Notes under the pieces: generated by a model
Told to the model about the DNA's origin: nothing
The model's input: only the letters and a program-made list of their open reading frames with translations
The model's database searches: none
DNA from: SIG440 sp045631525
GTDB taxonomy: Bacteria > Bacillota > Clostridia > Monoglobales > Monoglobaceae
DNA: 64,000 nt
Direction: 5' to 3'
Assembly: GCA_045631525.1 (NCBI GenBank)
Contig: JAZQUY010000012.1
Span: 25,493-89,492 of the forward strand
Made by a program: the position numbers and the translations under genes
Shown here: in pieces, positions 17,603 to 25,729 of the stretch
How the letters are laid out: every line of letters begins with the position of its first letter
Numbering within the stretch: the first letter of the stretch is position 1

Positions 17603-18187
17603 ATGACAGTGAAACGAAAACGAGGATGCTTCAGGTATATATTTTATATTTTGCTTGCGGTTTTTCTGCTATATTTTTCTGCAGGTAACGGCAAGGAAAT
17701 TTTGCTAAAACAAATTTATCCTATAAAGTATCAGGAGTATGTGGAAAAATATTCAGCGGAATATTCTCTTGATAAAAACATAGTGTATTCAATAATAAAG
17801 ACTGAAAGCAATTTCAGTCCTGAGGTGGTTTCAAAGGCAGGAGCTAAAGGTCTTATGCAACTTATGGACGAAACAGCAAAGGAATGCAGTGAACGTGCAG
17901 AGCTTGGATACATAATTCCAGAGGACTTGTTTGTTGCTGAAAAGAACATACACCTTGGATGTCTTTATTTTAAGTCGCTCATGGATAATTATGAAGATTT
18001 GGAACTTGCACTTACTGCATATAACGGCGGAACGGGCAATGTTGACAAATGGCTCCGTGATGAAAGCCTTTCGAATGGAAATGGAGGACTTTTGGACATT
18101 CCGTATAAAGAAACCCGTGATTATGTGAAAAAAGTTATGAGAACTTTTGAAATATATAACAAGCTGTATAAAACAGCAGAGTATTAA
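17603..18187 (+). CDS. Membrane-anchored lytic transglycosylase
   Basis: The 194-residue protein has an N-terminal signal anchor after KRKRGC and an SLT domain. The catalytic glutamate lies in KTESNFSPEV near residue 62, followed by AGAKGLMQLM and ALTAYNGGTGNVDKWL. It cleaves the glycan strands of peptidoglycan at the outer face of the membrane. The ATG at 17603 follows GGAGAA; a longer frame would overlap coaE. It sits between coaE and the aminopeptidase gene in a continuous series. Confidence 0.92.
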   Translation: MTVKRKRGCFRYIFYILLAVFLLYFSAGNGKEILLKQIYPIKYQEYVEKYSAEYSLDKNIVYSIIKTESNFSPEVVSKAGAKGLMQLMDETAKECSERAELGYIIPEDLFVAEKNIHLGCLYFKSLMDNYEDLELALTAYNGGTGNVDKWLRDESLSNGNGGLLDIPYKETRDYVKKVMRTFEIYNKLYKTAEY

Positions 18188-18202
18188 AATGGAGGAACGA
18201 TT

Positions 18203-19588
18203 GTGAACGAGAATTTACTTTATGAAAGAAAAAATGGTTTCGTGGGAATTGATGAAAATCTGAAAAACAAAATTGACGACTTTTGTGAGGAATATAAAAA
18301 AGCACTGGATACGGGCAAAACTGAACGAGAGTTTTGTTCTATGTCTGTAAAGCTTCTTGAAAACGCAGGCTTTAAAAATATTGAGGGAATGACAACGTTG
18401 AGTGCAGGTGATAAAGTTTTTGCGGTGAACCGCGGAAAGAGTGTTGTGGCGTTTGTGATAGGAAAACAGCCAATAACAAATGGTGTGAATATCGTCGGCG
18501 CACACATAGATTCCCCAAGGCTCGACCTCAAGCCCTGGCCGCTTTTTGAAGATAGTGGAATTGCATTTTTGAAGACTCATTATTATGGTGGAATAAGAAA
18601 ATATCAGTGGTATAATATTCCTCTTGCGCTCCACGGCGTTGTGGTTAAAAAGGACGGAACAGCAATAAACATTGTTATTGGTGAGGATGAAAATGACCCG
18701 ATTTTCTGTATATCCGATCTTCTTCCGCACCTTGCCTCCAAATACAGCGCACAAAAGCTTTCAGAAGCCTTTGATGCGGAGAAACTTAATGTAATAGCAG
18801 GAAATATTCCATTTGACGATGCCGAAAAAGAAAAAGTGAAATATGGAATTATGAAACTGATTAGTGAAAAATACGGCGTGACCGAAACAGACTTTATGAG
18901 CAGTGAACTTGAACTTGTTCCTGCATTTAAGGCTCGTGACCTTGGACTTGACCGCAGTATGATTGCGGGATATGGTCATGATGACAGAGTTTGTGCGTAT
19001 ACGGCTATCAGAGCTATTCTTGATACAACTACTCCAGAAAAAACAGCAGTGTGCCTCCTTGTTGATAAAGAAGAAATAGGCAGTATGGGCAATACGGGTA
19101 TGCAGTCGAGACACTTTGAAAACATTTTGGCGAAGGTTTGCAGTCTTTGTGATGCTTCTTACAATGAGCTTGTCTTAAGAGAATGTCTCTCAAATTCTGA
19201 ATGTTTGTCTGCGGACGTAGGCGGAGCCTTTGACCCCAATTTTCCAGAGGTTTTTGAGAAGAATAATAGTGCATATATAAATCAGGGCATTATTCTTACA
19301 AAGTATACAGGAGCAAGAGGCAAGAGCGGCTCAAGTGATGCAAGTGCCGAGTTTGTTGCCAAAATCCGCAATATTTTTGAAGAAAATGATGTTTTGTGGC
19401 AGACTGGAGAATTGGGTAAGGTTGATATTGGCGGTGGCGGTACCATTGCACAGTTTGTTGCTAATCTTGATGTAGATGTTATTGACTGTGGAGTTGCACT
19501 TTTAGGTATGCACTCACCCAATGAAATTGCAGGAAAGTTTGATATTTATATGGCATATAAAGGTTATAAGGCGTTTATGAACAGCTAA
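18203..19588 (+). CDS. M18 family zinc aminopeptidase
   Basis: A 461-residue cytosolic metallo-aminopeptidase of the M18 (aspartyl aminopeptidase) family, starting with GTG behind GGAGG. Metal-binding and catalytic segments are GAHIDSPRLDLKP near residue 95, GHDDRVCAYTAIRAI near 255 and LLVDKEEIGSMGNTGMQS near 283, with a C-terminal LGMHSPNEIAG histidine region. It removes N-terminal residues from peptides during protein turnover. Confidence 0.95.
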   Translation: MNENLLYERKNGFVGIDENLKNKIDDFCEEYKKALDTGKTEREFCSMSVKLLENAGFKNIEGMTTLSAGDKVFAVNRGKSVVAFVIGKQPITNGVNIVGAHIDSPRLDLKPWPLFEDSGIAFLKTHYYGGIRKYQWYNIPLALHGVVVKKDGTAINIVIGEDENDPIFCISDLLPHLASKYSAQKLSEAFDAEKLNVIAGNIPFDDAEKEKVKYGIMKLISEKYGVTETDFMSSELELVPAFKARDLGLDRSMIAGYGHDDRVCAYTAIRAILDTTTPEKTAVCLLVDKEEIGSMGNTGMQSRHFENILAKVCSLCDASYNELVLRECLSNSECLSADVGGAFDPNFPEVFEKNNSAYINQGIILTKYTGARGKSGSSDASAEFVAKIRNIFEENDVLWQTGELGKVDIGGGGTIAQFVANLDVDVIDCGVALLGMHSPNEIAGKFDIYMAYKGYKAFMNS

Positions 19589-19597
19589 AATCAAAAA

Positions 19598-19624
19598 AGG
19601 TGCCGCATAAAAAATGCGGCACCT
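19598..19624. terminator. Stem-loop after the aminopeptidase gene
   Basis: Perfect stem AGGTGCCGCAT / ATGCGGCACCT. The T-rich tail on the plus side is broken, while an A run precedes it, so its terminator strength in the plus direction is uncertain. Confidence 0.6.
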
Positions 19625-19657
19625 GAATATAAATTTTATATAAAATTGTTAAAACCC

Positions 19658-19686
19658 TTGACAAAACAAAAAAGATGTGCTATCAT
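19658..19686 (+). promoter_or_regulatory. Promoter of the tRNA-Leu/tRNA-fMet pair
   Basis: TTGACA (19658-19663), 17-base spacer, TATCAT (19681-19686), ending 23 bases before the first tRNA. Confidence 0.85.
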
Positions 19687-19709
19687 ATCATAGTTAGCAG
19701 TGCTTACGT

Positions 19710-19798
19710 GCCGGAGTGGCGGAACTGGCAGACGCCCAGGACTTAAAATCCTGTGGGATTAACTTCCCGTACCGGTTCGATCCCGGTTTCCGGCACCA
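19710..19798 (+). tRNA. tRNA-Leu(TAA)
   Basis: An 89-base class II tRNA with acceptor stem GCCGGAG / TTCCGGC, anticodon loop CTTAAAA carrying TAA, a long variable arm and encoded CCA. Confidence 0.96.
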
Positions 19799-19817
19799 CT
19801 AACGAAAAATTAGATAT

Positions 19818-19894
<77 letters not shown>

Positions 19895-19902
19895 AAATAA
19901 AA

Positions 19903-19925
19903 GGACACCTTTTGGTGTCCTTTTT
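19903..19925 (+). terminator. Terminator of the tRNA pair
   Basis: Stem GGACACC / GGTGTCC with a TTTT loop and a T run. Confidence 0.92.
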
Positions 19926-20057
19926 ATTTTGCTTGTATGAGTTGGTTTTATCAACAGCACTCTTTGTTATGAGGCCGACGAGCGTAGCTCGTTGGGGATT
20001 GAGTGTTGGCTGCTGCAAAAAAGAGAAGTTGATTTGAATAGATTAGAGAAAAAACTG

Positions 20058-20085
20058 TTGCATTTTTTCAAAATTATGCTATAAT
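20058..20085 (+). promoter_or_regulatory. Promoter of the 20.1-kb amidohydrolase gene
   Basis: TTGCAT (20058-20063) and TATAAT (20080-20085), 16 bases apart. Confidence 0.65.
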
Positions 20086-20127
20086 AATTAAATTAGGACA
20101 CAAGTTTAATGAAAGGATTGATTTTTT

Positions 20128-21168
20128 ATGTTATTAAATGTACTTCCACACGATAGAGCCGTGTATGAAAAGGAATTAAAGGATTTTCTTCCTGACACTT
20201 TTGTTGACTGCCATGCACATACTTGGCTGAATGAATTTAAATTTCAGGAAACGATGCGTGAAGGTACACAGAATTGGCCGCTTATGGTTGCCAAAGACAA
20301 CCCTATAGAAGATTTAATAGAGACCAATCGATTGCTGTTTCCAGATAAGAAAGTGATTTCTGTTCTCTATGGACAAACTATATCAAATATAGATATTGTG
20401 AAAAATAATGGTTATGTTGCGGAATGCGCCGATTTGTATGATTTCCCGGCTTTGTACATAGCTCACCCCAATGACAGTGCGGAAGAAATAGAGAAGGGCA
20501 TTCTTGCTAATCCCCATTTTAAAGGAATTAAGGTTTATCTTCAATTTGCACCATCTTATATTCCTGCGAATGAAATTCGTATTTATGATTTTTTGCGTCC
20601 GGAGCATTTAGAAGTGTGTAATAAGCATGGGTGGATTGTACAGCTGCACATCGCCAGACCAAAGAGACTGGCAGATCCTGTAAACTATATGCAATTATTG
20701 GAAATTGACGAAAAATATCCCAATGTAAAGCTTATTGTGGCACATTTGGGAAGGGCATATGCAGACGAAGATATTGGAGATGCGCTAAACGTCTTAAAGG
20801 ACACAAAACATAATTTTTGGGACTTTACAGCAAACACCAATGAAACAGTTATTCGTCGTGTGTTAGAATTGTTTGGTTCTGACCGCGTTATGTATGGCTC
20901 GGATTTCCCGATTTTCCGAATGAAAGCACGCAGAGTGGTAGAAAATGGGTTTTATATAAATGAAATCCCTGAGGGCTCTTTGGGAGATGTTTCTATAGAT
21001 CCGCATATGCGAGAAATTTCATACCCTGAGTCCGAGAAAATCACCTTCTTTATATATGAAGAGATGCTTGCTTGTAAACGTGCCTGTGAAAAGTTAGGGC
21101 TTGGCAAGGAAGATGTTTGCAAAATTTTCCATGATAATGCTGTAAAGCTTTTCGGGATTAACGACTAA
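20128..21168 (+). CDS. Amidohydrolase family protein (TIM-barrel metal hydrolase)
   Basis: The 346-residue protein has the amidohydrolase-2 pattern: FVDCHAHTW (HxH) near residue 27, VQLHIA with a metal-ligand histidine near 175, LIVAHLGRAY near 200 and VMYGSDFPIF near 255, where the aspartate would be catalytic. Family members are decarboxylases or hydrolases of small ring or sugar acids. The gene stands alone behind its own promoter. It shares fold and motif order with the amidohydrolase at 36.7 kb, so the two may act on related compounds; the substrate is unknown. Confidence 0.82.
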   Translation: MLLNVLPHDRAVYEKELKDFLPDTFVDCHAHTWLNEFKFQETMREGTQNWPLMVAKDNPIEDLIETNRLLFPDKKVISVLYGQTISNIDIVKNNGYVAECADLYDFPALYIAHPNDSAEEIEKGILANPHFKGIKVYLQFAPSYIPANEIRIYDFLRPEHLEVCNKHGWIVQLHIARPKRLADPVNYMQLLEIDEKYPNVKLIVAHLGRAYADEDIGDALNVLKDTKHNFWDFTANTNETVIRRVLELFGSDRVMYGSDFPIFRMKARRVVENGFYINEIPEGSLGDVSIDPHMREISYPESEKITFFIYEEMLACKRACEKLGLGKEDVCKIFHDNAVKLFGIND

Positions 21169-21243
21169 AAAAGATTCAATATAAATTTCTGCAAGTATAC
21201 GGCTGAAAATGCTGTATCTATTTTGCACGTTAAAGCCAGAAAA

Positions 21244-21273
21244 AAGCACTTGCAATTCGCAAGTGCTTTTTTT
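21244..21273 (+). terminator. Terminator after the amidohydrolase gene
   Basis: Stem AAGCACTTGC / GCAAGTGCTT, five-base loop, T run. Confidence 0.92.
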
Positions 21274-21298
21274 AACGAAATAAATCCTTTCAGTACTT

Positions 21299-21445
21299 GT
21301 GAAATGTCTGACGGCGTGAAATATTGCTACGCAATATGAAATATGCCTGCGGCGTGTGATAAAGGAGTTATTTTATTTCACAGAAAAAGAAGTTTTCTAT
21401 TTCACAATTTTGCAGAAATTATTTCACATCGAGCAAAGCGAGATA
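21299..21445. repeat. Intergenic palindromic repeat element built on TGAAATAT/ATTTCACA
   Basis: About 150 noncoding bases made of short palindromes separated by one repeated word. ATATTGC-TAC-GCAATAT lies at 21321-21337, GCC-TGC-GGC at 21345-21353 and a TCG-CGA hairpin near 21429-21442. The word occurs as TGAAAT in the left part and three times as ATTTCACA (21375, 21399, 21421) in the right part, so the whole looks like a folded, largely inverted element. This style matches small dispersed intergenic repeats of Clostridia. Confidence 0.65.
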
Positions 21446-21493
21446 TTTAACTTAAATAAAGTGGCATCTAAACCATTCGGATCTTCCACCAAG

Positions 21494-21545
21494 ACAGAAC
21501 GATTTAGATGACATTTTAGTTAGTTCTGTTTTTGTTTTCAATATA
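21494..21545 (+). terminator. Possible terminator before the membrane-protein/TetR pair
   Basis: ACAGAAC (21494-21500) pairs with GTTCTGT (21533-21539), followed by a T-rich tail. Which transcript it would end is unclear, because the upstream gene already has a terminator. Confidence 0.5.
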
Positions 21546-21644
21546 TCAATAATTGAAATTTCTTGTTTTTTGTGATAACATATCAATATAAAATTTCTTA
21601 AAGCAACAAAAAATGCAAATTATGTTGTTCATTTTTCGACCACT

Positions 21645-21671
21645 TTTATTTATACTTAAAGTGTAAATAAA
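21645..21671. promoter_or_regulatory. Palindromic operator over the promoter of the TetR operon
   Basis: TTTATTTATACTT (21645-21657) is mirrored by AAGTGTAAATAAA (21659-21671) around a single A, with 12 of 13 pairs matching. It contains TATACT (21651-21656), a likely -10 element, and ends one base before the AAAGGAGG ribosome binding site. This is the expected form of an autoregulated TetR operator. Confidence 0.7.
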
Positions 21672-21686
21672 AAAGGAGGATTTATT

Positions 21687-22040
21687 ATGAACACAGACAA
21701 GATTTTAGCAGAAGCAATCGCAAAGGATTATGTACCAAAGGATAACTCAAAAATAGTTGCACTTAAAAAGCTTGACAACAAAGCAAAACTTCCGGCGACC
21801 ATTTTTACTTACACCTTTGGTATTATCTCAGCACTCATTGTTGGGACAGGTATGAGTCTTGCCATGCAGGCGATTGGTAGCGGGGTTGTTTCAATGGTTG
21901 CAGGGATTGTTATAGGAATTATAGGTTTCGTTCTTTGTGGAATCAACTATCCTATTTACAACAGAATGCTTGAAAGAGACAAAGCAAAATATGCTTATGA
22001 AATTGTTGAACTTGCCCGTGAAATCAGCGAAGAAAAATAA
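21687..22040 (+). CDS. Small two-pass membrane protein co-expressed with a TetR regulator
   Basis: The 117-residue protein has a polar N-terminus, two hydrophobic segments (about residues 38-60 and 66-88, the second rich in glycine, isoleucine and valine) and a charged C-terminal helix. The family is not recognised with confidence. AAAGGAGGA precedes the ATG. The TetR gene begins 20 bases downstream and the shared promoter overlaps a palindromic operator, so its expression is probably induced by the regulator's ligand. Confidence 0.75.
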   Translation: MNTDKILAEAIAKDYVPKDNSKIVALKKLDNKAKLPATIFTYTFGIISALIVGTGMSLAMQAIGSGVVSMVAGIVIGIIGFVLCGINYPIYNRMLERDKAKYAYEIVELAREISEEK

Positions 22041-22060
22041 AATGAAAAGGAGGGTTTGCT

Positions 22061-22657
22061 TTGAATAAATCAGAGAGCAAATATTTTAATACTGCCAAAA
22101 AGATGGACAAGGCACTTATATCCCTTCTTCAAGAAAAATCTTTTGAATATATAACAATCAGTGAAATATGTAAAAAAGCAAATGTTAATCGTTCCACGTT
22201 CTATCTTCATTATGAAAACACGGTTGACTTGCTTGATGAGACAGCGAGATTCATGCTTAATGATTTTATGGCATATTTTGATGTTGATGTAAAAAATATA
22301 ACTAATAAGTTCAAAGAATGCTCGCTTGATGAATTGAATTTTATATCGGATGAGTATTTGCATCCGTATTTGTCATATATTAAAGATAATAAGAGTATTT
22401 TTTCAACTGTTTTATTACACTCAGTTTCATTTGGATTTAATGAGATATTTCAAAGACTTTATGAAAATATATTTAATCCAATTTTAGATAGATACAATTA
22501 TCCTTTTACAGATAGAAAATATGCTATGATGTTTTATCTTAATGGAATCACTGCTGTTGTAACAGAGTGGTTGAAGGATGGATGTAAAAAGACGATTGGG
22601 GAAGTGTCTCAAATTATTTACGGATGTATATTTGGGCGGGAAACTAACAGCTTCTAA
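22061..22657 (+). CDS. TetR/AcrR family transcriptional regulator
   Basis: A 198-residue regulator starting with TTG behind AGGAGGG. The N-terminal helix-turn-helix is clear: ITISEICKKANVNRSTFYLH at about residues 26-45. The C-terminal domain is helical and resembles the TetR-like domains of the DhaS type, with no recognisable ligand signature. It is the second gene of a two-gene operon and probably represses its own promoter through the palindrome at 21645-21671. Confidence 0.88.
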   Translation: MNKSESKYFNTAKKMDKALISLLQEKSFEYITISEICKKANVNRSTFYLHYENTVDLLDETARFMLNDFMAYFDVDVKNITNKFKECSLDELNFISDEYLHPYLSYIKDNKSIFSTVLLHSVSFGFNEIFQRLYENIFNPILDRYNYPFTDRKYAMMFYLNGITAVVTEWLKDGCKKTIGEVSQIIYGCIFGRETNSF

Positions 22658-22680
22658 AGTATTCGGCTCTTCCGGGAAAA

Positions 22681-22712
22681 AGGCGTACTAAAAGTTAGTT
22701 GCGTCTTTTTTT
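22681..22712 (+). terminator. Terminator after the TetR gene
   Basis: AGGCGT-ACTAA pairs with TTAGT-(T)-GCGTCT, an 11-pair stem with one bulge, followed by a T run. Confidence 0.8.
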
Positions 22713-22770
22713 ATTGTGTTTTTGCTCAAAAAATGTATTCAAAAATTGGTCAAACCTTTTCTTGAAACTC

Positions 22771-22799
22771 TTGACACAAAAGTTATATTGTGGTATTCT
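22771..22799 (+). promoter_or_regulatory. Promoter of the S-layer protein gene
   Basis: TTGACA (22771-22776), 17-base spacer, TATTCT (22794-22799) with a preceding TGG. Confidence 0.8.
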
Positions 22800-22862
22800 A
22801 TAAATAATAATTAAGGATAGGATTATGCCGTGTAAATGCGGTGAAATAAGGAGGACAAATAA

Positions 22863-24716
22863 ATGAAAAAGACAGTATTATCACTTGTATTGGTCGTTGC
22901 TATGCTGATGAGCTATGTTTGCACTGTTGGTGCGGCAGGGGGAGTTGATTTAGCTACCCTTAAGTCGCTTGTGGAAAGCAGACCATCATTGGTGCCCGGT
23001 GATATTTCACTCAGTACAGATAACTCAACTTACGTAGATACACTTGCTGTTACAGAGACAACAGAGTTTTATGCAAGAGCGATGCTCGATATGACAAAAG
23101 TTAAAGCTGATGTTGAAAATGTATATCAGCATCTTGATGCGACGTATCACGCTACACTCGACGGCAAAACAGTAGAGGGCGAATTTAGCATTACAGTAAA
23201 TATCGGTGCAGGTGTTTATGTTATTCCTGATTCTGCATCAAGTGACACCAATATGGCAGGCTTTAGTTTTGAAACGGGTGGTAGTCCGGTTGTTTGCAAT
23301 TTCTTTGAAGAAAACGGTGCAAGAGTTAAATCGGGTGATTTTTCGGCAGGACATACAATAACAGTTAACATTAAAGTTAAAGAAAATGCAACAGTAGCCG
23401 AACTCCGCAGCAGTCTTCCTGATAAAATTTACTTTACTTATGGCGGTCTTAAGGCTGTAGCAGATACAACTGTAGGTGGAACTATTACAGGTTCTGTGAC
23501 TATAAAAAATGGAACGGAAGAGTATGCCACAATAGGTTTCACATTCTTTGATAAATCTGCTGGCACTGACACATCTGTTGCCATCCAGCCTGCAACTGTT
23601 GACGTTCCTTCATCTGGTGGCGGAGGCGGTGGTTATTCAAAGCCACAGTATACTGTTAAATATGAAACAGACGGCGGTACAGAATATAAGGACGAAGCTT
23701 ATCCAGAAAATAAAGAGATAAAAGTCGACAAGATTCCAGAAAAAGAGGGTTATATATTTGATGGTTGGTATCTGGATGCCGATTTTACTACCGAAGCAAC
23801 AGCAAAATTGAAAGTAGATAAAAATATCACTTTCTATGCTAAATGGCTCAAGGAAAGACATCCTGTTCCCGAAAACCTCAATGGTGTTGACCACTTTGCG
23901 TACGTTATAGGCTATCCTGACGGAACTGTTCGTCCTGATGCGAACATCACACGTGCTGAGGTAACAACAATATTCTTTAGACTCTTAAAAGATGAAGTAA
24001 GAGATGCTGCCCTTACAAATGAAAATAGCTTTGATGATGTAAATCTGGATGATTGGCACAACGTTGCTATTTCAACAATGGCAAAGCTTGGCATAGTAAA
24101 TGGACGTTTTGAAAATGAGTTTGTTCCTGATGCAAATATTACCCGTGCAGAATTTACTGCAATCTGTTCAAGATTTGACACAACAGAAGTTGAGTATGAA
24201 GGTAGCTTCAAGGATATCAACGGTCACTGGGCAGAAGAATATATCAAGAGAGCAGCTGCTTATGGCTGGATAGAAGGTTACAGTGACAACACGTTCCGTC
24301 CTGATCAGTTTATTACACGTGCTGAGGCTATGACCCTTATCAACAGAGTTCTCAATCGTGTTCCGCGCAGTGCTGAAGATTTGCTCCACGACAATATGGC
24401 AATTTGGTCTGATAATATGGACCAGACAGCATGGTTCTATATTGCGGTTCAGGAAGCAACAAACAGCACTGAATACGAACGTCCAAACAGTGTTTACAAG
24501 ACTTGGACAGAGGTTGTTGAAAACAGAGACTGGACTGAAATTGAATCAGCATTGAAAATTAACGAATCTGAAATAACAGAAGAACCTGATGTAACAGAAG
24601 ACACAGGTGCAGCAGAAGAAACAACTGATGGAACAGAAAACACTGAAGCGGCTGACAGCACTGAAACAACTGAGGAAACACCAGTAGAAGAATCTGCTGA
24701 AATCGTTGAAGAATAA
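22863..24716 (+). CDS. Surface protein with InlB-type repeat and three SLH domains
   Basis: A 617-residue exported protein. It has a signal peptide (residues 1-25, ending near GAAG), a beta-rich N-terminal region of no recognised family, a glycine linker (SSGGGGGGYSK) and one InlB/Listeria-Bacteroides repeat at about residues 260-330 (GYIFDGWYLDADFT, ITFYAKW). Three S-layer homology domains follow (about 340-540; ITRAEVTTIFFRL, NGHWAEEYIKRA), then a 75-residue tail rich in Thr and Glu. SLH domains bind pyruvylated secondary cell-wall polymer, so it should be displayed on the cell surface. Its ligand is unknown. Confidence 0.9.
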   Translation: MKKTVLSLVLVVAMLMSYVCTVGAAGGVDLATLKSLVESRPSLVPGDISLSTDNSTYVDTLAVTETTEFYARAMLDMTKVKADVENVYQHLDATYHATLDGKTVEGEFSITVNIGAGVYVIPDSASSDTNMAGFSFETGGSPVVCNFFEENGARVKSGDFSAGHTITVNIKVKENATVAELRSSLPDKIYFTYGGLKAVADTTVGGTITGSVTIKNGTEEYATIGFTFFDKSAGTDTSVAIQPATVDVPSSGGGGGGYSKPQYTVKYETDGGTEYKDEAYPENKEIKVDKIPEKEGYIFDGWYLDADFTTEATAKLKVDKNITFYAKWLKERHPVPENLNGVDHFAYVIGYPDGTVRPDANITRAEVTTIFFRLLKDEVRDAALTNENSFDDVNLDDWHNVAISTMAKLGIVNGRFENEFVPDANITRAEFTAICSRFDTTEVEYEGSFKDINGHWAEEYIKRAAAYGWIEGYSDNTFRPDQFITRAEAMTLINRVLNRVPRSAEDLLHDNMAIWSDNMDQTAWFYIAVQEATNSTEYERPNSVYKTWTEVVENRDWTEIESALKINESEITEEPDVTEDTGAAEETTDGTENTEAADSTETTEETPVEESAEIVEE

Positions 24717-24732
24717 AATTATCTAAATGTCA

Positions 24733-24758
24733 AAAGAGCCGTATAATAGCGGCTCTTT
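24733..24758 (+). terminator. Terminator after the S-layer protein gene
   Basis: Stem AAAGAGCCG / CGGCTCTTT with an eight-base loop; the T tract is short. Confidence 0.7.
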
Positions 24759-24793
24759 GATATGTAAAAATTACATTTAAGGAGAATGCAAAA

Positions 24794-25246
24794 ATGATTT
24801 ACGATTTGATTGAAAACAAAGATTTATACCTAGGTCTTGGCGAAAAGTACAAAAAGGCATTTGATTTTATTGAAAAAGCATCACGCGAGCTTCTTACACC
24901 CGGTAAATATGTGATTGACGGTGATGATGTATATGCAAGCGTAAGCGAGTATGATACAAAAACGGGTGACGTTGTTTATGAAGCACATAAAGACTATGTC
25001 GATATTCAGTATATTCTTTCTGGACACGAAAATATTTACTGGAAGAATATTAAGGACTGTAATGTTACAACCGAGTATAACTCTGAAAAAGATTGTGCTC
25101 TTCTTACTGCTGAAAACCCTGTAGCTTTAGATATGCAAAGAGGCAATTTTGCAATACTTTTCCCTGATGATGTTCATGCTCCTTGCAGAACTGCCGGAGA
25201 GGTTTCACACGTAAAAAAGATTGTTGTAAAAGTAAAAGTAGATTAA
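24794..25246 (+). CDS. YhcH/YjgK/YiaL family protein
   Basis: A 150-residue cupin-fold protein of the YhcH/YjgK/YiaL (DUF386) family, with the conserved EAHKDYVDIQYILSGHENIY near residue 58 and the ILFPDDVHAPC histidine region near 120. Members occur in sialic acid or uncommon-sugar pathways and may act as anomerases or isomerases. No sialic acid genes are adjacent except nagB 16 kb away, so the pathway is uncertain. Confidence 0.9.
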   Translation: MIYDLIENKDLYLGLGEKYKKAFDFIEKASRELLTPGKYVIDGDDVYASVSEYDTKTGDVVYEAHKDYVDIQYILSGHENIYWKNIKDCNVTTEYNSEKDCALLTAENPVALDMQRGNFAILFPDDVHAPCRTAGEVSHVKKIVVKVKVD

Positions 25247-25263
25247 TTAATTTTACATAAAAA

Positions 25264-25297
25264 GAAACACACCTGCAAAGCTTTGCAGGTGTGTTTC
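25264..25297. terminator. Bidirectional terminator between yhcH-like gene and pyrI
   Basis: A perfect 34-base palindrome centred between 25280 and 25281 (half-site GAAACACACCTGCAAAG) sits between two converging genes. Confidence 0.85.
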
Positions 25298-25308
25298 TAT
25301 GTTTATAT

Positions 25309-25728
25309 TTATTTACTGGCTTTTGCTTCACAATATGCACATCTGTATTCGTGTAATTCGCGGTTTGTCAGCTTAAAAATATTCGGAAGCTCTTGTTCGG
25401 TGGTGGTGATGCATCTTGGGTTTTTGCAGAAGATAACGTTTGTAAGCTTTTCAGGAAGAGTCATTTTTTTCTTTTCGCAAAGCTTGCCGTTTTCAATTAC
25501 ATCAACAGTTGCGGTAGGTGAAATATAGCCCAGAATATCCATATCAAGGTCGATTTTTGCATCTATCTTGATAATGTCCTTTTTGCCCATTTTTCTGCTT
25601 GAAGCATTTTTTATTATAGCAACAGAACAATCAAGGGAATCGAGTGAAAGGAGATTATAAACCTCCATGCCTTTGCCTGCTTCAATGTGGTCAATTACAA
25701 AGCCATTTTTTATTGAATCAATATTCAT
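25309..25728 (-). CDS. pyrI: Aspartate carbamoyltransferase regulatory chain
   Basis: PyrI is the nucleotide-binding regulatory subunit of aspartate transcarbamoylase. The 139-residue product has the N-terminal allosteric domain and a C-terminal zinc domain with the four cysteines in CKNPRC and CAYC. It is the last gene of the pyr operon, one base after pyrB. The presence of PyrI predicts an enzyme controlled by nucleotide binding. Confidence 0.95.
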   Translation of the reverse strand: MNIDSIKNGFVIDHIEAGKGMEVYNLLSLDSLDCSVAIIKNASSRKMGKKDIIKIDAKIDLDMDILGYISPTATVDVIENGKLCEKKKMTLPEKLTNVIFCKNPRCITTTEQELPNIFKLTNRELHEYRCAYCEAKASK

Positions 25729-25729
25729 G

